NCBI GenBank assembly: GCA_007132995.1
Contig: SLNP01000020.1
Location: 1 to 62,069 of the forward strand
DNA length: 62,069 nucleotides
Reading direction: 5' to 3'
DNA from: Bacteroidales bacterium
GTDB taxonomy: Bacteria; Bacteroidota; Bacteroidia; Bacteroidales; VadinHA17
Below are positions 28,192 through 36,932 of this stretch, one piece after another; position 1 is the first letter of the stretch, and the number at the start of each line of letters is the position of its first letter. The position numbers were made by a program, and so were the translations under genes. Below the pieces are notes generated by a model. It was given only the letters and a program-made list of their open reading frames with translations, had not been told where the DNA came from and made no database searches.

Positions 28192-30474
28192 TCAGGGAAT
28201 AGCATCTCTGGCTATACTTATTATCTCAATAGATAATTCGATTTCACTCATGGCATTTTCAATCATTTCCGGATCTTTACGGAATTTACTCTTTTTAAGA
28301 TAATGATTTTCAATGCGTTTAAGAGAGCTTGTGGTCTTTTTGATTCCCAGCTGCTTAACCGAAGGCAGCAAACAGTGTGCAGCTTCCGCTATTGAACGAT
28401 AATCATCAGCATTGTATGATTGTTGCATTTGATCCAGCATTCTCTTTGCATTCTCAAGAAAGGAATCGAGCACAAGTAAGGTATGCTTTTTATTCCCCCT
28501 TGTAATTCTCAGCAATTCATCCAGGTCATAGTCTTTGTTATTACCTTGAGGCTTCTCACCTTCCCTGGGCACAGGATAACCGGCAACTTTATCAGTACTA
28601 TGGATTATAATCTTTTCAATAAAATCCGTTTCGCTGAAAGGCTTTAGAATATAATCATCCATTCCTGCCTTAAAGTACCCTTTAATATGCTTCATTAAAG
28701 CATTGGCCGTCATGGCAATTATCTTTGTATATGCAAACTCTTTATTACTACTTTCAATATTTCTTATCTGTTTTGCCACATCTACACCACTTGTTCCGGG
28801 CATATTAATGTCAAGTAGAATAATATCGAACCGTCCTGGCTTAAACAATTTAACTGCTTCCTCACCTGAGCTGGCAAAAACAGACCTGGCTTTATACTGC
28901 TTAAGTATCACCTTCCCTAGCATGCGACTCACAGGATCATCATCTACAAACAGTATACGGATCTGATCCGGCAGAGAAGCTGGCAGAAGGATCTTATCAC
29001 CTCCTTTTTCGGGTAATTCCTTATTTGATTTTTTAAAAGTCAGTATAAACGAGAATGTTGAGCCCTTTCCCGGGGAGCTACTAACAGTGATGTCACTTCC
29101 CATTGATTTAAGTAAACCTCTACTGATTGTAAGTCCCAGTCCTGTCCCAAAATAGCTGCGACCCGGAGAACTGTCAACCTGGTGGAAAGGCCGAAAGATA
29201 CTCTCCAATTCGTCGGCTTCCATACCAATACCGGTATCAGTAATATCAAAACAAACAATCACTTTTTTACTGGTGCGCTTGATAATGGAGCAGTTAAGCA
29301 GAATGCCCCCTCTATGCGTAAATTTAATGGCATTTGCGATAAGATTGATAAGCACCTGCCTGATTTTAGCGGGGTCGCCCAACAGCACATCGCTGACCGA
29401 AGGATCAATATTGATCTGAAAATCGAGATTCTTTTCCTTCACCCTTAGAATAAACAAATCGTTAACAGCATCGACTATATTTACCAGGCTGAAGGGTTCT
29501 TCTTCTACCTCAGTCTGACCCGATTCTATCCGTGAAAGCACCAGAACATCATCGATGGTGGATAAAAGATGATGCGATGATTCACTAACCACCTCAAGAT
29601 ATGTTGATTGCTTTTTAGTAAGTTTTGCTTTTCGGAGCTGGTCAGTAAAACCTAAAATTGCATTGAGCGGCGTTCGTATTTCATGCGACATATTGGCGAC
29701 AAAAGCACTTTTTGCGTAGTTAGCAGCTTCCGCCGCTTCCTTTGACACCCTTAGTTTATTCTCAGTTATCTTGGCTTCAGTAATGTTTTGAAGGAGGATT
29801 ACACACAAATCGTCACTGTTTTGATCAGCTACCGGGATCAGGCGAACTGAAAAATAGTCGTTTCCATGATTGAACTCGCGACTAACAGAATTGCCCTCGA
29901 AGGCAATTTCAAAAAGCGGTTGTATGATCTCTGTAATGTTTGTCGGAAGACGTTCCTCAAGCACTTTGGCTTCCCCATCATTCCCTTTACTTAAGCTCTT
30001 CTCACTACCAACGCTACATAGAATTTCAAGGTTTTCATCAATCAGCAACATCATCAGGCCCGGGACGTTCTCAGCCAGAATTTTTAAGCAATTTAGTTTC
30101 TTAAGCTGCTGATCACGGAGTCGGTCTACACCTATATAAATCCCCGATTGAATATATCTGCCATCATACTCCCCCTGCTTACCTTCGATAACACCAAGCT
30201 CTGAAAAAATGCTCACTTGCCTGCCATCTCTACGCTTGTGCCTGATCTCCCTATTTGCCAATTCAGTTTCCCGCTTATTCTGATATATCAAGAGTGTCTC
30301 ATTAATACTCTGCTCGCTTTCATGCAGAATATCTCTAACGGGCCTCCCGATAAGCTCATCAGCTTTTTCATAGCCTAGTATAGAAACAGCAGATGTATTG
30401 ATCTTGCTTATTTTCCATTCCTGGTCATAAATAATAACCGGATTGGGCAGGTCTTCTGACGAAATACTATTCAT
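28192..30474 (-). CDS. Hybrid sensor histidine kinase (PAS-HisKA-HATPase-REC-Hpt)
   Basis: 760 aa; FVANMSHEIRTPLNAILGF, DTGIGMEADELESIFRPF, GTGLGLTIS, REC ILFVDDDPVSRMLG..IILLDINMPG, C-terminal Hpt IAEAAHCLLPSVKQLG. Confidence 0.95.
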   Translation of the reverse strand: MNSISSEDLPNPVIIYDQEWKISKINTSAVSILGYEKADELIGRPVRDILHESEQSINETLLIYQNKRETELANREIRHKRRDGRQVSIFSELGVIEGKQGEYDGRYIQSGIYIGVDRLRDQQLKKLNCLKILAENVPGLMMLLIDENLEILCSVGSEKSLSKGNDGEAKVLEERLPTNITEIIQPLFEIAFEGNSVSREFNHGNDYFSVRLIPVADQNSDDLCVILLQNITEAKITENKLRVSKEAAEAANYAKSAFVANMSHEIRTPLNAILGFTDQLRKAKLTKKQSTYLEVVSESSHHLLSTIDDVLVLSRIESGQTEVEEEPFSLVNIVDAVNDLFILRVKEKNLDFQINIDPSVSDVLLGDPAKIRQVLINLIANAIKFTHRGGILLNCSIIKRTSKKVIVCFDITDTGIGMEADELESIFRPFHQVDSSPGRSYFGTGLGLTISRGLLKSMGSDITVSSSPGKGSTFSFILTFKKSNKELPEKGGDKILLPASLPDQIRILFVDDDPVSRMLGKVILKQYKARSVFASSGEEAVKLFKPGRFDIILLDINMPGTSGVDVAKQIRNIESSNKEFAYTKIIAMTANALMKHIKGYFKAGMDDYILKPFSETDFIEKIIIHSTDKVAGYPVPREGEKPQGNNKDYDLDELLRITRGNKKHTLLVLDSFLENAKRMLDQMQQSYNADDYRSIAEAAHCLLPSVKQLGIKKTTSSLKRIENHYLKKSKFRKDPEMIENAMSEIELSIEIISIARDAIP

Positions 30475-30650
30475 ATCAAATCGCTTTGCGGTATAACAGT
30501 TCTGAATTGCTTCAAAACAATCATCTAAAGTACATATTTTTCATCAATGTTGAAAATGCTCCACAACTATAGTACAGGTTCTCTTTTTCATCATGAATTA
30601 AAGCATAGACTATCAACTGCTTAGCAAGATAATTAGTAGGATATCATTAA

Positions 30651-30666
30651 TGGTACATATTTGGAA
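30651..30666 (+). promoter_or_regulatory. -24/-12-like motif TGGTACATATTTGGAA upstream of the universal stress protein
   Basis: Ends 36 nt before ATG 30702. Confidence 0.3.
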
Positions 30667-30701
30667 CTACGAATAATCAAAACTAACAAGAGCATACAGT
30701 T

Positions 30702-31556
30702 ATGGTAATCAAAAAAATTTTAATTCCTACGGAGCTCGATGAGCTTTCGACAATAGTGACCGGGTTCGCAGTAGATTTGGCTGAGCAGATGAATATTTCA
30801 GAGATCGTGCTACTGAATCTTATAATCCCGGCACCTAGCCATGCCTTTTTAGCTTCGCAAAATGCTTTTGCTCCCAACGTCAACATGGACGAACGCTTTA
30901 ATGCTGTTCTGTTGGAAAACCACCAGAAGCTTGCCGGAGAGGAAGCTGAGAGATTCACAAATGAAAAGGTAGAGATTAAGCCCTTTGTAAGGTTTAATGA
31001 GAGCAGGACTAATCTCAATAAATACATGCAGGAATTTGAGGCAGACCTTGTTGTATGTGGAAGCCGTGATGAACATAGCTTTCTTCAGATTTTATTTGGA
31101 TCCGATACAGAGAAAATGGTTCGCAAGGTGGACTATCCAATGATCATCTTACAGGACAAGAGAGATACTGCCGAGATAAAAAGCATTCTTGTCGCTATTG
31201 ATATTAATGAAGAGAATCAGAACAACCTGAGCGAAATTATTTCTTTTGCCGGGTCGGTTAATGCCAGAATGCAGCTCTTACATGTAATAACAGACGACTC
31301 ACAATCTTCTGATCAGGCTATCAAAAAACTTCGTAAGATCGCGATTGAAAACATGGTTGAGAATTACGACATCAATGTGGTAAGCAATAATAATCTGGAG
31401 GATGGTATTCGCAGCTTTGCAAGGAAGTATAATCCTGATATGATTGCTGTTTTATCGCAGGGAAAGGGAAAAATACATAAGCTGATCTTTGGCAGTAGTA
31501 CTGAAGAGATTATCAGGGAAACTGACAGGCCGGTTTTTGTCAGCAGAATAAGCTAA
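30702..31556 (+). CDS. Universal stress protein, tandem UspA domains
   Basis: 284 aa; MVIKKILIPTELDELSTIVTGFAVDLAEQ; second domain IKSILVAIDINEENQNNLSEIISFAGSVNARMQLLHVI..GSSTEEIIRETDRPVFV. Confidence 0.88.
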   Translation: MVIKKILIPTELDELSTIVTGFAVDLAEQMNISEIVLLNLIIPAPSHAFLASQNAFAPNVNMDERFNAVLLENHQKLAGEEAERFTNEKVEIKPFVRFNESRTNLNKYMQEFEADLVVCGSRDEHSFLQILFGSDTEKMVRKVDYPMIILQDKRDTAEIKSILVAIDINEENQNNLSEIISFAGSVNARMQLLHVITDDSQSSDQAIKKLRKIAIENMVENYDINVVSNNNLEDGIRSFARKYNPDMIAVLSQGKGKIHKLIFGSSTEEIIRETDRPVFVSRIS

Positions 31557-31619
31557 GCAGTAAATCAACTTATAGCCTCCGGCATATGTTTAAACAAATA
31601 CCAGCGGAAAGGTACAGAT

Positions 31620-31650
31620 AAAAAAATCTGATCTGCCGTAGCAGACCAGA
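31620..31650 (-). terminator. Intrinsic terminator-like hairpin on the minus strand (C-UACG-G tetraloop plus T7)
   Basis: Minus strand TCTGGTCTGC-TACG-GCAGATCAGA-TTTTTTT: 10-bp stem (one G-T pair) followed by seven T. Confidence 0.6.
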
Positions 31651-31703
31651 CTCAACGTTGCTTAAATCACAAGGATAACCTAACAAGACACTATTTTGCT
31701 ACT

Positions 31704-32519
31704 ATGTCGGAACAAGAAAAAAACAGAGTCAGAGATTATTACAATGATCATGTAAAGGAGGAGGATGCCCGTCTGGATGAACACCCGTTTGAAATACCTA
31801 TAACTCTGTATTTTGTAAATAAATACCTGAATCCGGGAAGCTGCATTTTTGATGTGGCGTGTGGAACCGGACGTATTGCGCAGCAACTACTGGATAATGG
31901 GTTCGTTTTGGGATTGAACGATCTGTCAGACAAGAATGTAGATTTGGTTAAAAAGCGACTCCTGCACAATCAAAACGTTCAGTTTATAGACAATACTGAT
32001 GCACTCAAAAGTAGTAGATGGAATAAAACAGAGTGGGATGGCATTTTGATTCTTGGACCTCTTTACCATATGATAAAAAAAGAGGACAGAGTTAAAGTTC
32101 TTGAACTTGCTTACCAACATGTTAAGCCGGGAGGGTATGTTTTCTCCTCATTTATGACGCGGATTGGAGCGATGGTATTTGGCGTAAAAAATAACCCTCA
32201 GGGAATACTGCATCAGAATGGAGTCAAAATGCTATGGGAAACAGGCACAGATGAAAGTTTTGTTGAGGCTACAGAATGGTTTGTGAATGCTTACTTCTCA
32301 CACCCTGAGGAGATAAATCCTCTTATTGAGAAAGCAGGACTCGAGCCGCTTCACCTTGCTGGAGTTGAAGGTATCTTTGGTGAGCGGTTTGAATTATATC
32401 ACCAGCTTAACAACAATCTCAAAAAGCCGTGGATGGATTTTATCATCAATTATTGCGAGGATATTCACATGGTAAACCAGGCAAAACACCTGCTTAGTGT
32501 TGCAAGAAAACCTGAATAA
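31704..32519 (+). CDS. Class I SAM-dependent methyltransferase
   Basis: 271 aa; IFDVACGTGRIAQQLLDNGFVLGLNDLSDKNV, GILILGPLYHMIKKEDRVKVLELAYQHVKPGGYVFSSF. Confidence 0.88.
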   Translation: MSEQEKNRVRDYYNDHVKEEDARLDEHPFEIPITLYFVNKYLNPGSCIFDVACGTGRIAQQLLDNGFVLGLNDLSDKNVDLVKKRLLHNQNVQFIDNTDALKSSRWNKTEWDGILILGPLYHMIKKEDRVKVLELAYQHVKPGGYVFSSFMTRIGAMVFGVKNNPQGILHQNGVKMLWETGTDESFVEATEWFVNAYFSHPEEINPLIEKAGLEPLHLAGVEGIFGERFELYHQLNNNLKKPWMDFIINYCEDIHMVNQAKHLLSVARKPE

Positions 32520-32556
32520 AACCGATATTTCGACTACCTAATGAAAGCCCGATTAT

Positions 32557-32985
32557 TTAATCCAACTGAGCCTGAAGTATAATATTCACACCTTTAAGGG
32601 CTTTTGATACAGGGCAATTCTCCTTGGCAGAGGTTGCAATTTTATCAAATTCATCTTTATTAATATCAGAAACCTTACCCTTTGTCTTGAGAAATATTTC
32701 TGTGATAGAAAAAGACCCATTGGCTTTGGCAAGTGTCACTTCAGCATCAGTTTCTATTTTTTCGGGTTTATGACCTGCCTGATCAAGGGCATGTGCAAAT
32801 GCCATTGAAAAACAGCTTGCATGGGCTGCTCCAATAAGCTCTTCTGGACTTGAGGCATCTTTACTCTCCTCGAAACGTGAGGAGAAATTCAGCGACCCCT
32901 CATAACCGCTTGTTTTCAGGGTGTATTTTCCTTTTCCTTTCGGAAGGTTACCTTCCCAAAGTGCATTCGCATGATGTTTACTCAT
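32557..32985 (-). CDS. osmC: OsmC family peroxiredoxin
   Basis: 142 aa; SPEELIGAAHASCFSMAFAHALDQAG and SAKENCPVSKAL, both catalytic Cys present. Confidence 0.92.
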   Translation of the reverse strand: MSKHHANALWEGNLPKGKGKYTLKTSGYEGSLNFSSRFEESKDASSPEELIGAAHASCFSMAFAHALDQAGHKPEKIETDAEVTLAKANGSFSITEIFLKTKGKVSDINKDEFDKIATSAKENCPVSKALKGVNIILQAQLD

Positions 32986-33031
32986 AGTATTTCAAATTTA
33001 ATAGTTAAAAACTAATCAGGCTTATCTGATG

Positions 33032-33047
33032 GTCAATATCCATGCCA
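33032..33047 (-). promoter_or_regulatory. -24/-12-like motif TGGCATGGATATTGAC upstream of osmC
   Basis: 47 nt from start 32985. Confidence 0.4.
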
Positions 33048-33206
33048 TGAGTAAATCAAATGCAATAGTATGAAAGATTGAAAATCCAGACTGATTCTTG
33101 TGAATCAATTTCTACAATTCAACCTTTCCATGTAGTAATTAATCGACAACTGTTTGTTCTTTTTTTTGAGGACAAGACTTCTTAATGTAAAGTCGCGGAC
33201 GGTTGG

Positions 33207-33719
33207 TCAATATGTTTTCTCCCTGAAGAATTTAGCAGAGAAATTTACCAGTGAGAGTTTCTCTGTAGCGCGGGTAACGGCTGTATAAAGCCATCGCAGG
33301 TACTCTCTGCCCGGCTCTTTTTTATTAAACATACCCTGATCGATAAAGACCCTTTTCCACTGTCCGCCCTGTGCCTTATGACAGGTAACGGCATAGGCGA
33401 ATTTCACCTGAAGTGCATTAAACCATGGATCCTCCCGTATTGCCATCCATTGCTTTCTTTTCTGTTTAATATACTGATAGTCGTCCAAAACAGCATTATA
33501 GAGCTCTTTATTCTTATCGGCAGGCATTGAGGGTGTATCGTAATGGAGGGTATCGAGTATTACCCTGGCATCGACCTCGGTCTGGTAATCAATAAACCAG
33601 AGTGTCATTTCAGCAAAACGAAATCCGTACCTCTCTTCATACCTTTTTATACGACTCACCTCGGCAATATCGCCATTGGCAAGGAAGCCGATCTCCTCCC
33701 CTGCTTCATCACCGAGCAT
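33207..33719 (-). pseudogene. C-terminal fragment of a UvrD/RecD-like DNA helicase
   Basis: 170 aa; NGDIAEVSRIKRYEERYGFRFAEM..VKFAYAVTCHKAQGGQWKRVFIDQG..REYLRWLYTAVTRATEKLSLVNF. N-terminal ATPase motifs missing; the ORF start lies inside the 87-bp repeat. Confidence 0.75.
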
Positions 33720-33899
33720 TTCTCTCCGCTCTCCGCTCTACGCTGCGAGCTGCGTCAGCAGCGAGCCCATGCCCCATGCCCTATGCCAGCGAGCGTCAGC
33801 GAGCATTTCTCTACGCTCTCCGCTCTCCGCTGCGAGCTGCTTCAGCAGCGAGCCCATGCTCCATGCCCTATGCCCTATGCCTGCGAGCGTCAGCGAGCA
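33714..33899. repeat. Two tandem copies (87 bp and 94 bp) of a complex repeat containing (C/T)C(C/T)ATGC heptamers and a GCTGC-NTCA-GCAGC hairpin
   Basis: Copy 1 33714-33800 GAGCATTTCTCTCCGCTCTCCGCTCTACGCTGCGAGCTGCGTCAGCAGCGAGCCCATGCCCCATGCCCTATGCCAGCGAGCGTCAGC; copy 2 33801-33894 begins GAGCATTTCTCTACGCTCTCCGCTCTCCGCTGCGAGCTGCTTCAGCAGC.. with one extra heptamer. Confidence 0.9.
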
Positions 33900-36763
33900 C
33901 CTTCTTCCTCCTCCTCTCTCTTTTTCCTTCTTCTGCGGAATAGCAGCAGGAAGAGTATTATGAAGCCAAGTCCGGCAGCAACAAGCACCATGTAAGCGCG
34001 TGAACGCCTTACCTCTTCGTGCTCTATGGAGTCGCTGTCAAGATCGCTCTCTACGATAAGCCTTACAAGAGTTCTGAATAGCTCTTCTGAGCTGTAGTCG
34101 GTGTCTCTCTTCTGCAGCAGCTCTTCAAACAGGCTGGTTACAGAGGTTATTCTCTCCCTTCTCAGGTTCAGACCCTCTATGAAAGCCCTTAGATCGCCCT
34201 CTGCCAGCCTGCTGATGATATCTGCAGCCTCCTGTGGGGTGGTGCCGGGCGCTATCGCTATGGCAGTGAGTAGTGATGCCAGTTCGCTGGTGGTGAAACC
34301 TGCGTCGGTGAAGAGGCTTGTGAAATGTTCAAGCCACTCTGCTGCATCAATGATGAACTCGCTGTCGGTGCGCTCTATGAGATCGGTTATGGCAGTGGGA
34401 TCGTCTGTGATGCGGGCATAGATATTCAACTTTTCTCTTATGATCTCTATTTCGCTGTCCGGCCCTTCAATGACCCATCTGGTAACCCTGTCGAGAAGAT
34501 CTCCGCTTACCCTTCCTTCGCTGAGGGTCTCGACATGCCTCCTCAGGTCTCTCCAGGTGGTGATGTCATCGCGTTCAATATCGGTTGCGGCAAGTATCTC
34601 TGCCAGTTCGGGTGGCCCCGGAATGGCATCGCGGAGGAAGTCAATGGCCATCTGCGACATAAGGTCATCGTAGAAGGCGGCTTTAAGCGCCATCATCCCG
34701 GTCAGGCTTTCGGGGATGCCCTCCTTACGGGCTCTCTCTGCGATCTCTGCCAGTATGTCATCTGTGGTCAGGAAGCGGCGCGGTGAGGGATCTGTCAACC
34801 TGACAATATCCTTTAGCCTGCCGTCTGCCCTGACCGCAAGTACCTCAATTATTTCAGCCACTCTGTCGGTCTCCATGCGGGGATCCTCGACCGGTACTAC
34901 AACCTCTTCGATAATGGGCTCTTCAGCCTCTATGACTACCTCTGTCTCAGCTATATTGCTCAGTCTGTCGGTTAACCTGAAGTCAACAATCGTAGTGCCG
35001 GGCAGGGGAACGAGCCTGAAAGTGAAGAGTGAATCAAATACCTGACGGCTTATGGAATCAATAATCTCATCACGATGAGTAACTGTTATATCGAGTCGTG
35101 AGTCGGGCTCAGTGGCGATATCGAGCCTTACAGTATCACCCGCCATGGCCCTGATATGAGGCGCCGTAATAAGCCTTAACAGGGCCTCATGATCGGCCCT
35201 CCTCAAACCTGCCCTCTCAACAATAAAGGTGTCAGAGTCGTGTGTAAGGGGAATGTTTATCCTTTTAACCTCTCTGAGGGTTCCGTCGGCCTGAAAGGCT
35301 ATCTCGTAGTCACCATGGATTACCCTGAACTGATAGGTGCCCGTTATGGGGTTTGTCTGCATTGTAAGCGGCGGCTCTTCGATACCTGTACCGGTAACCG
35401 CAACTTCGACACCCTCAGCAATGCCCTCTCTCAGATCTTCGATGAAGGCCTTGCCCTTTACCGTGAAGAAGCGGGGGTTTCTTTCGGAGTAGATGTCGAG
35501 CCTGAAGATATCCATACGGCCATATCCCTGCTCATCGAACTTGGCAATGTAGCCTCTGTGGCCTTCTCCTATCGGGAAGAAGAATAGATCGTCATCTGTG
35601 GTGTTAAGGGGATAGCCCATATTGACAGGCTCGGACCATGAACCGTCGGGAAGACGGTCGGCCATGAATATATCATAACCTCCAATATTGTGATGCCCTC
35701 TTGAACTGAAGAAGAGTCTGTTGCCATCTTCCGATATAAATGGGGTGTCGTCATGGAAGGGTGTGTTTATCTCCGGCCCCAGATTCTTTGCCGGCCCCCA
35801 ATCTCCCAGTGAGTCAATCTCTGAGACATATATGTCGAGCCCTCCATATCCGCCTCTTCTGTTGCTTGAGAAGTAGAGCCTGGTGCCACACGACGATATT
35901 GAGGCATGTGACTCCCAGTATCTGGTGTTTATATTCTCGTTAAGCTTCTCAACCGGCCCCCAGCTTTCGCCGTCGAAATGGGTTACATAGATGTTGCCCA
36001 CAAAGTCATGATCGGAATAGAGATACAGGGTTTTGCCATCTGCCGATAAAGAGGAGGGATAGAACCTGTCATCAACACCAATTTCCGGTATAATATCTAT
36101 TGGGGGTGTCCATTCGCCATCCACAAGCCTTGAGTAGAAGAGTGCCGTTCTGAATGGTAAATCTCTGGAGAAGAATATCATCTCTTCATCTGCCGACAGA
36201 ACAGGGTTCCTCTCAGAGAAACGGTCGTTTATCTCCGGACCCAGATTTGTCTCCCTTACAAAGATGGGCGACTGCATCATCTCTTTCGCGTTGTAGCAGG
36301 CCTGCAGCTTATGCTTTACAATGACAGAGTCATAGACACGGTGGTCCATGTTCTCGAGAAAGAGTTTATATGTTTCAATAGCTCTGTCGAGCTGATTATT
36401 GATACGGTATGCGTTGGCAAGAAAGTATAGGGCGTCGAATGGTGCACCGTCTTCTCTGAGCCTGCCCTGTCTGTACCTGTCGGTAATATGCTTTACCGCC
36501 TCTTCGAGGTAGGGTATGGCAAGATGCTTCTGGCCCGGTATGTTGCTGTAACACTGACCTATACGAAAAAGATAGTTGGCGTTGTCGGGAAACATGTCAT
36601 GAAGCCTGAGAAAGAACGGGAGTGCCTCATTATACTCCTCATATAGTATGAACATCTCACCCTGATTCAGCAGATCTCTTATCTCTTCTCTGCTTTGACC
36701 GTTGATGCCCTGCAGGGGAAGCGACAGAGCTGCAGCGAGAATTATGAGTTGTATGTTTCTCAT
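33890..36763 (-). CDS. TPR / PD40 beta-propeller envelope protein, fourth paralog, with long helical region and C-terminal TM plus basic/acidic tail
   Basis: 957 aa; LYFSSNRRGGYGGLDIYVSEIDSLGDWGPAKNLGPEINTPFHDDTPFISEDGNRLFFSSRGHHNIGGYDIFMADR; C-terminus AYMVLVAAGLGFIILFLLLFRRRRKKREEEEEGAR*. Confidence 0.85.
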   Translation of the reverse strand: MRNIQLIILAAALSLPLQGINGQSREEIRDLLNQGEMFILYEEYNEALPFFLRLHDMFPDNANYLFRIGQCYSNIPGQKHLAIPYLEEAVKHITDRYRQGRLREDGAPFDALYFLANAYRINNQLDRAIETYKLFLENMDHRVYDSVIVKHKLQACYNAKEMMQSPIFVRETNLGPEINDRFSERNPVLSADEEMIFFSRDLPFRTALFYSRLVDGEWTPPIDIIPEIGVDDRFYPSSLSADGKTLYLYSDHDFVGNIYVTHFDGESWGPVEKLNENINTRYWESHASISSCGTRLYFSSNRRGGYGGLDIYVSEIDSLGDWGPAKNLGPEINTPFHDDTPFISEDGNRLFFSSRGHHNIGGYDIFMADRLPDGSWSEPVNMGYPLNTTDDDLFFFPIGEGHRGYIAKFDEQGYGRMDIFRLDIYSERNPRFFTVKGKAFIEDLREGIAEGVEVAVTGTGIEEPPLTMQTNPITGTYQFRVIHGDYEIAFQADGTLREVKRINIPLTHDSDTFIVERAGLRRADHEALLRLITAPHIRAMAGDTVRLDIATEPDSRLDITVTHRDEIIDSISRQVFDSLFTFRLVPLPGTTIVDFRLTDRLSNIAETEVVIEAEEPIIEEVVVPVEDPRMETDRVAEIIEVLAVRADGRLKDIVRLTDPSPRRFLTTDDILAEIAERARKEGIPESLTGMMALKAAFYDDLMSQMAIDFLRDAIPGPPELAEILAATDIERDDITTWRDLRRHVETLSEGRVSGDLLDRVTRWVIEGPDSEIEIIREKLNIYARITDDPTAITDLIERTDSEFIIDAAEWLEHFTSLFTDAGFTTSELASLLTAIAIAPGTTPQEAADIISRLAEGDLRAFIEGLNLRRERITSVTSLFEELLQKRDTDYSSEELFRTLVRLIVESDLDSDSIEHEEVRRSRAYMVLVAAGLGFIILFLLLFRRRRKKREEEEEGAR

Positions 36764-36932
36764 ATCTTGTAGGTTAGGCTTTGGGGCAAGTCGATTTTCG
36801 GGGCTCGTCCCGTTGATGCATAAAATGAGAAGACCAAATTATTACAAATCATTGAAACAGGAGAAATAAATCTCTCTTTTTTTGACGAATGTGCCTATTT
36901 AAATCGTCTAGGGCCTGTATGAGTCTATTTTG

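Noticed and set aside
8100-33200. Integrative element att-site direct repeats at the island edges
   Set aside because: Only short T-tract similarities (CTTTTTTTTG) were found at about 8.15 and 33.15 kb; too weak to claim. No integrase or transposase recognised.
33714-33899. CRISPR array
   Set aside because: Only two adjacent repeats with no spacers of unique sequence and no cas genes nearby.
33543-33995. Plus-strand ORFs 33543..33995, 33602..33943, 33676..33963 with repeated RAPCPMPYA/ALRSPLRAASAA peptides
   Set aside because: They are translations of the 87/94-bp DNA repeat; better explained as repeat DNA than as proteins.
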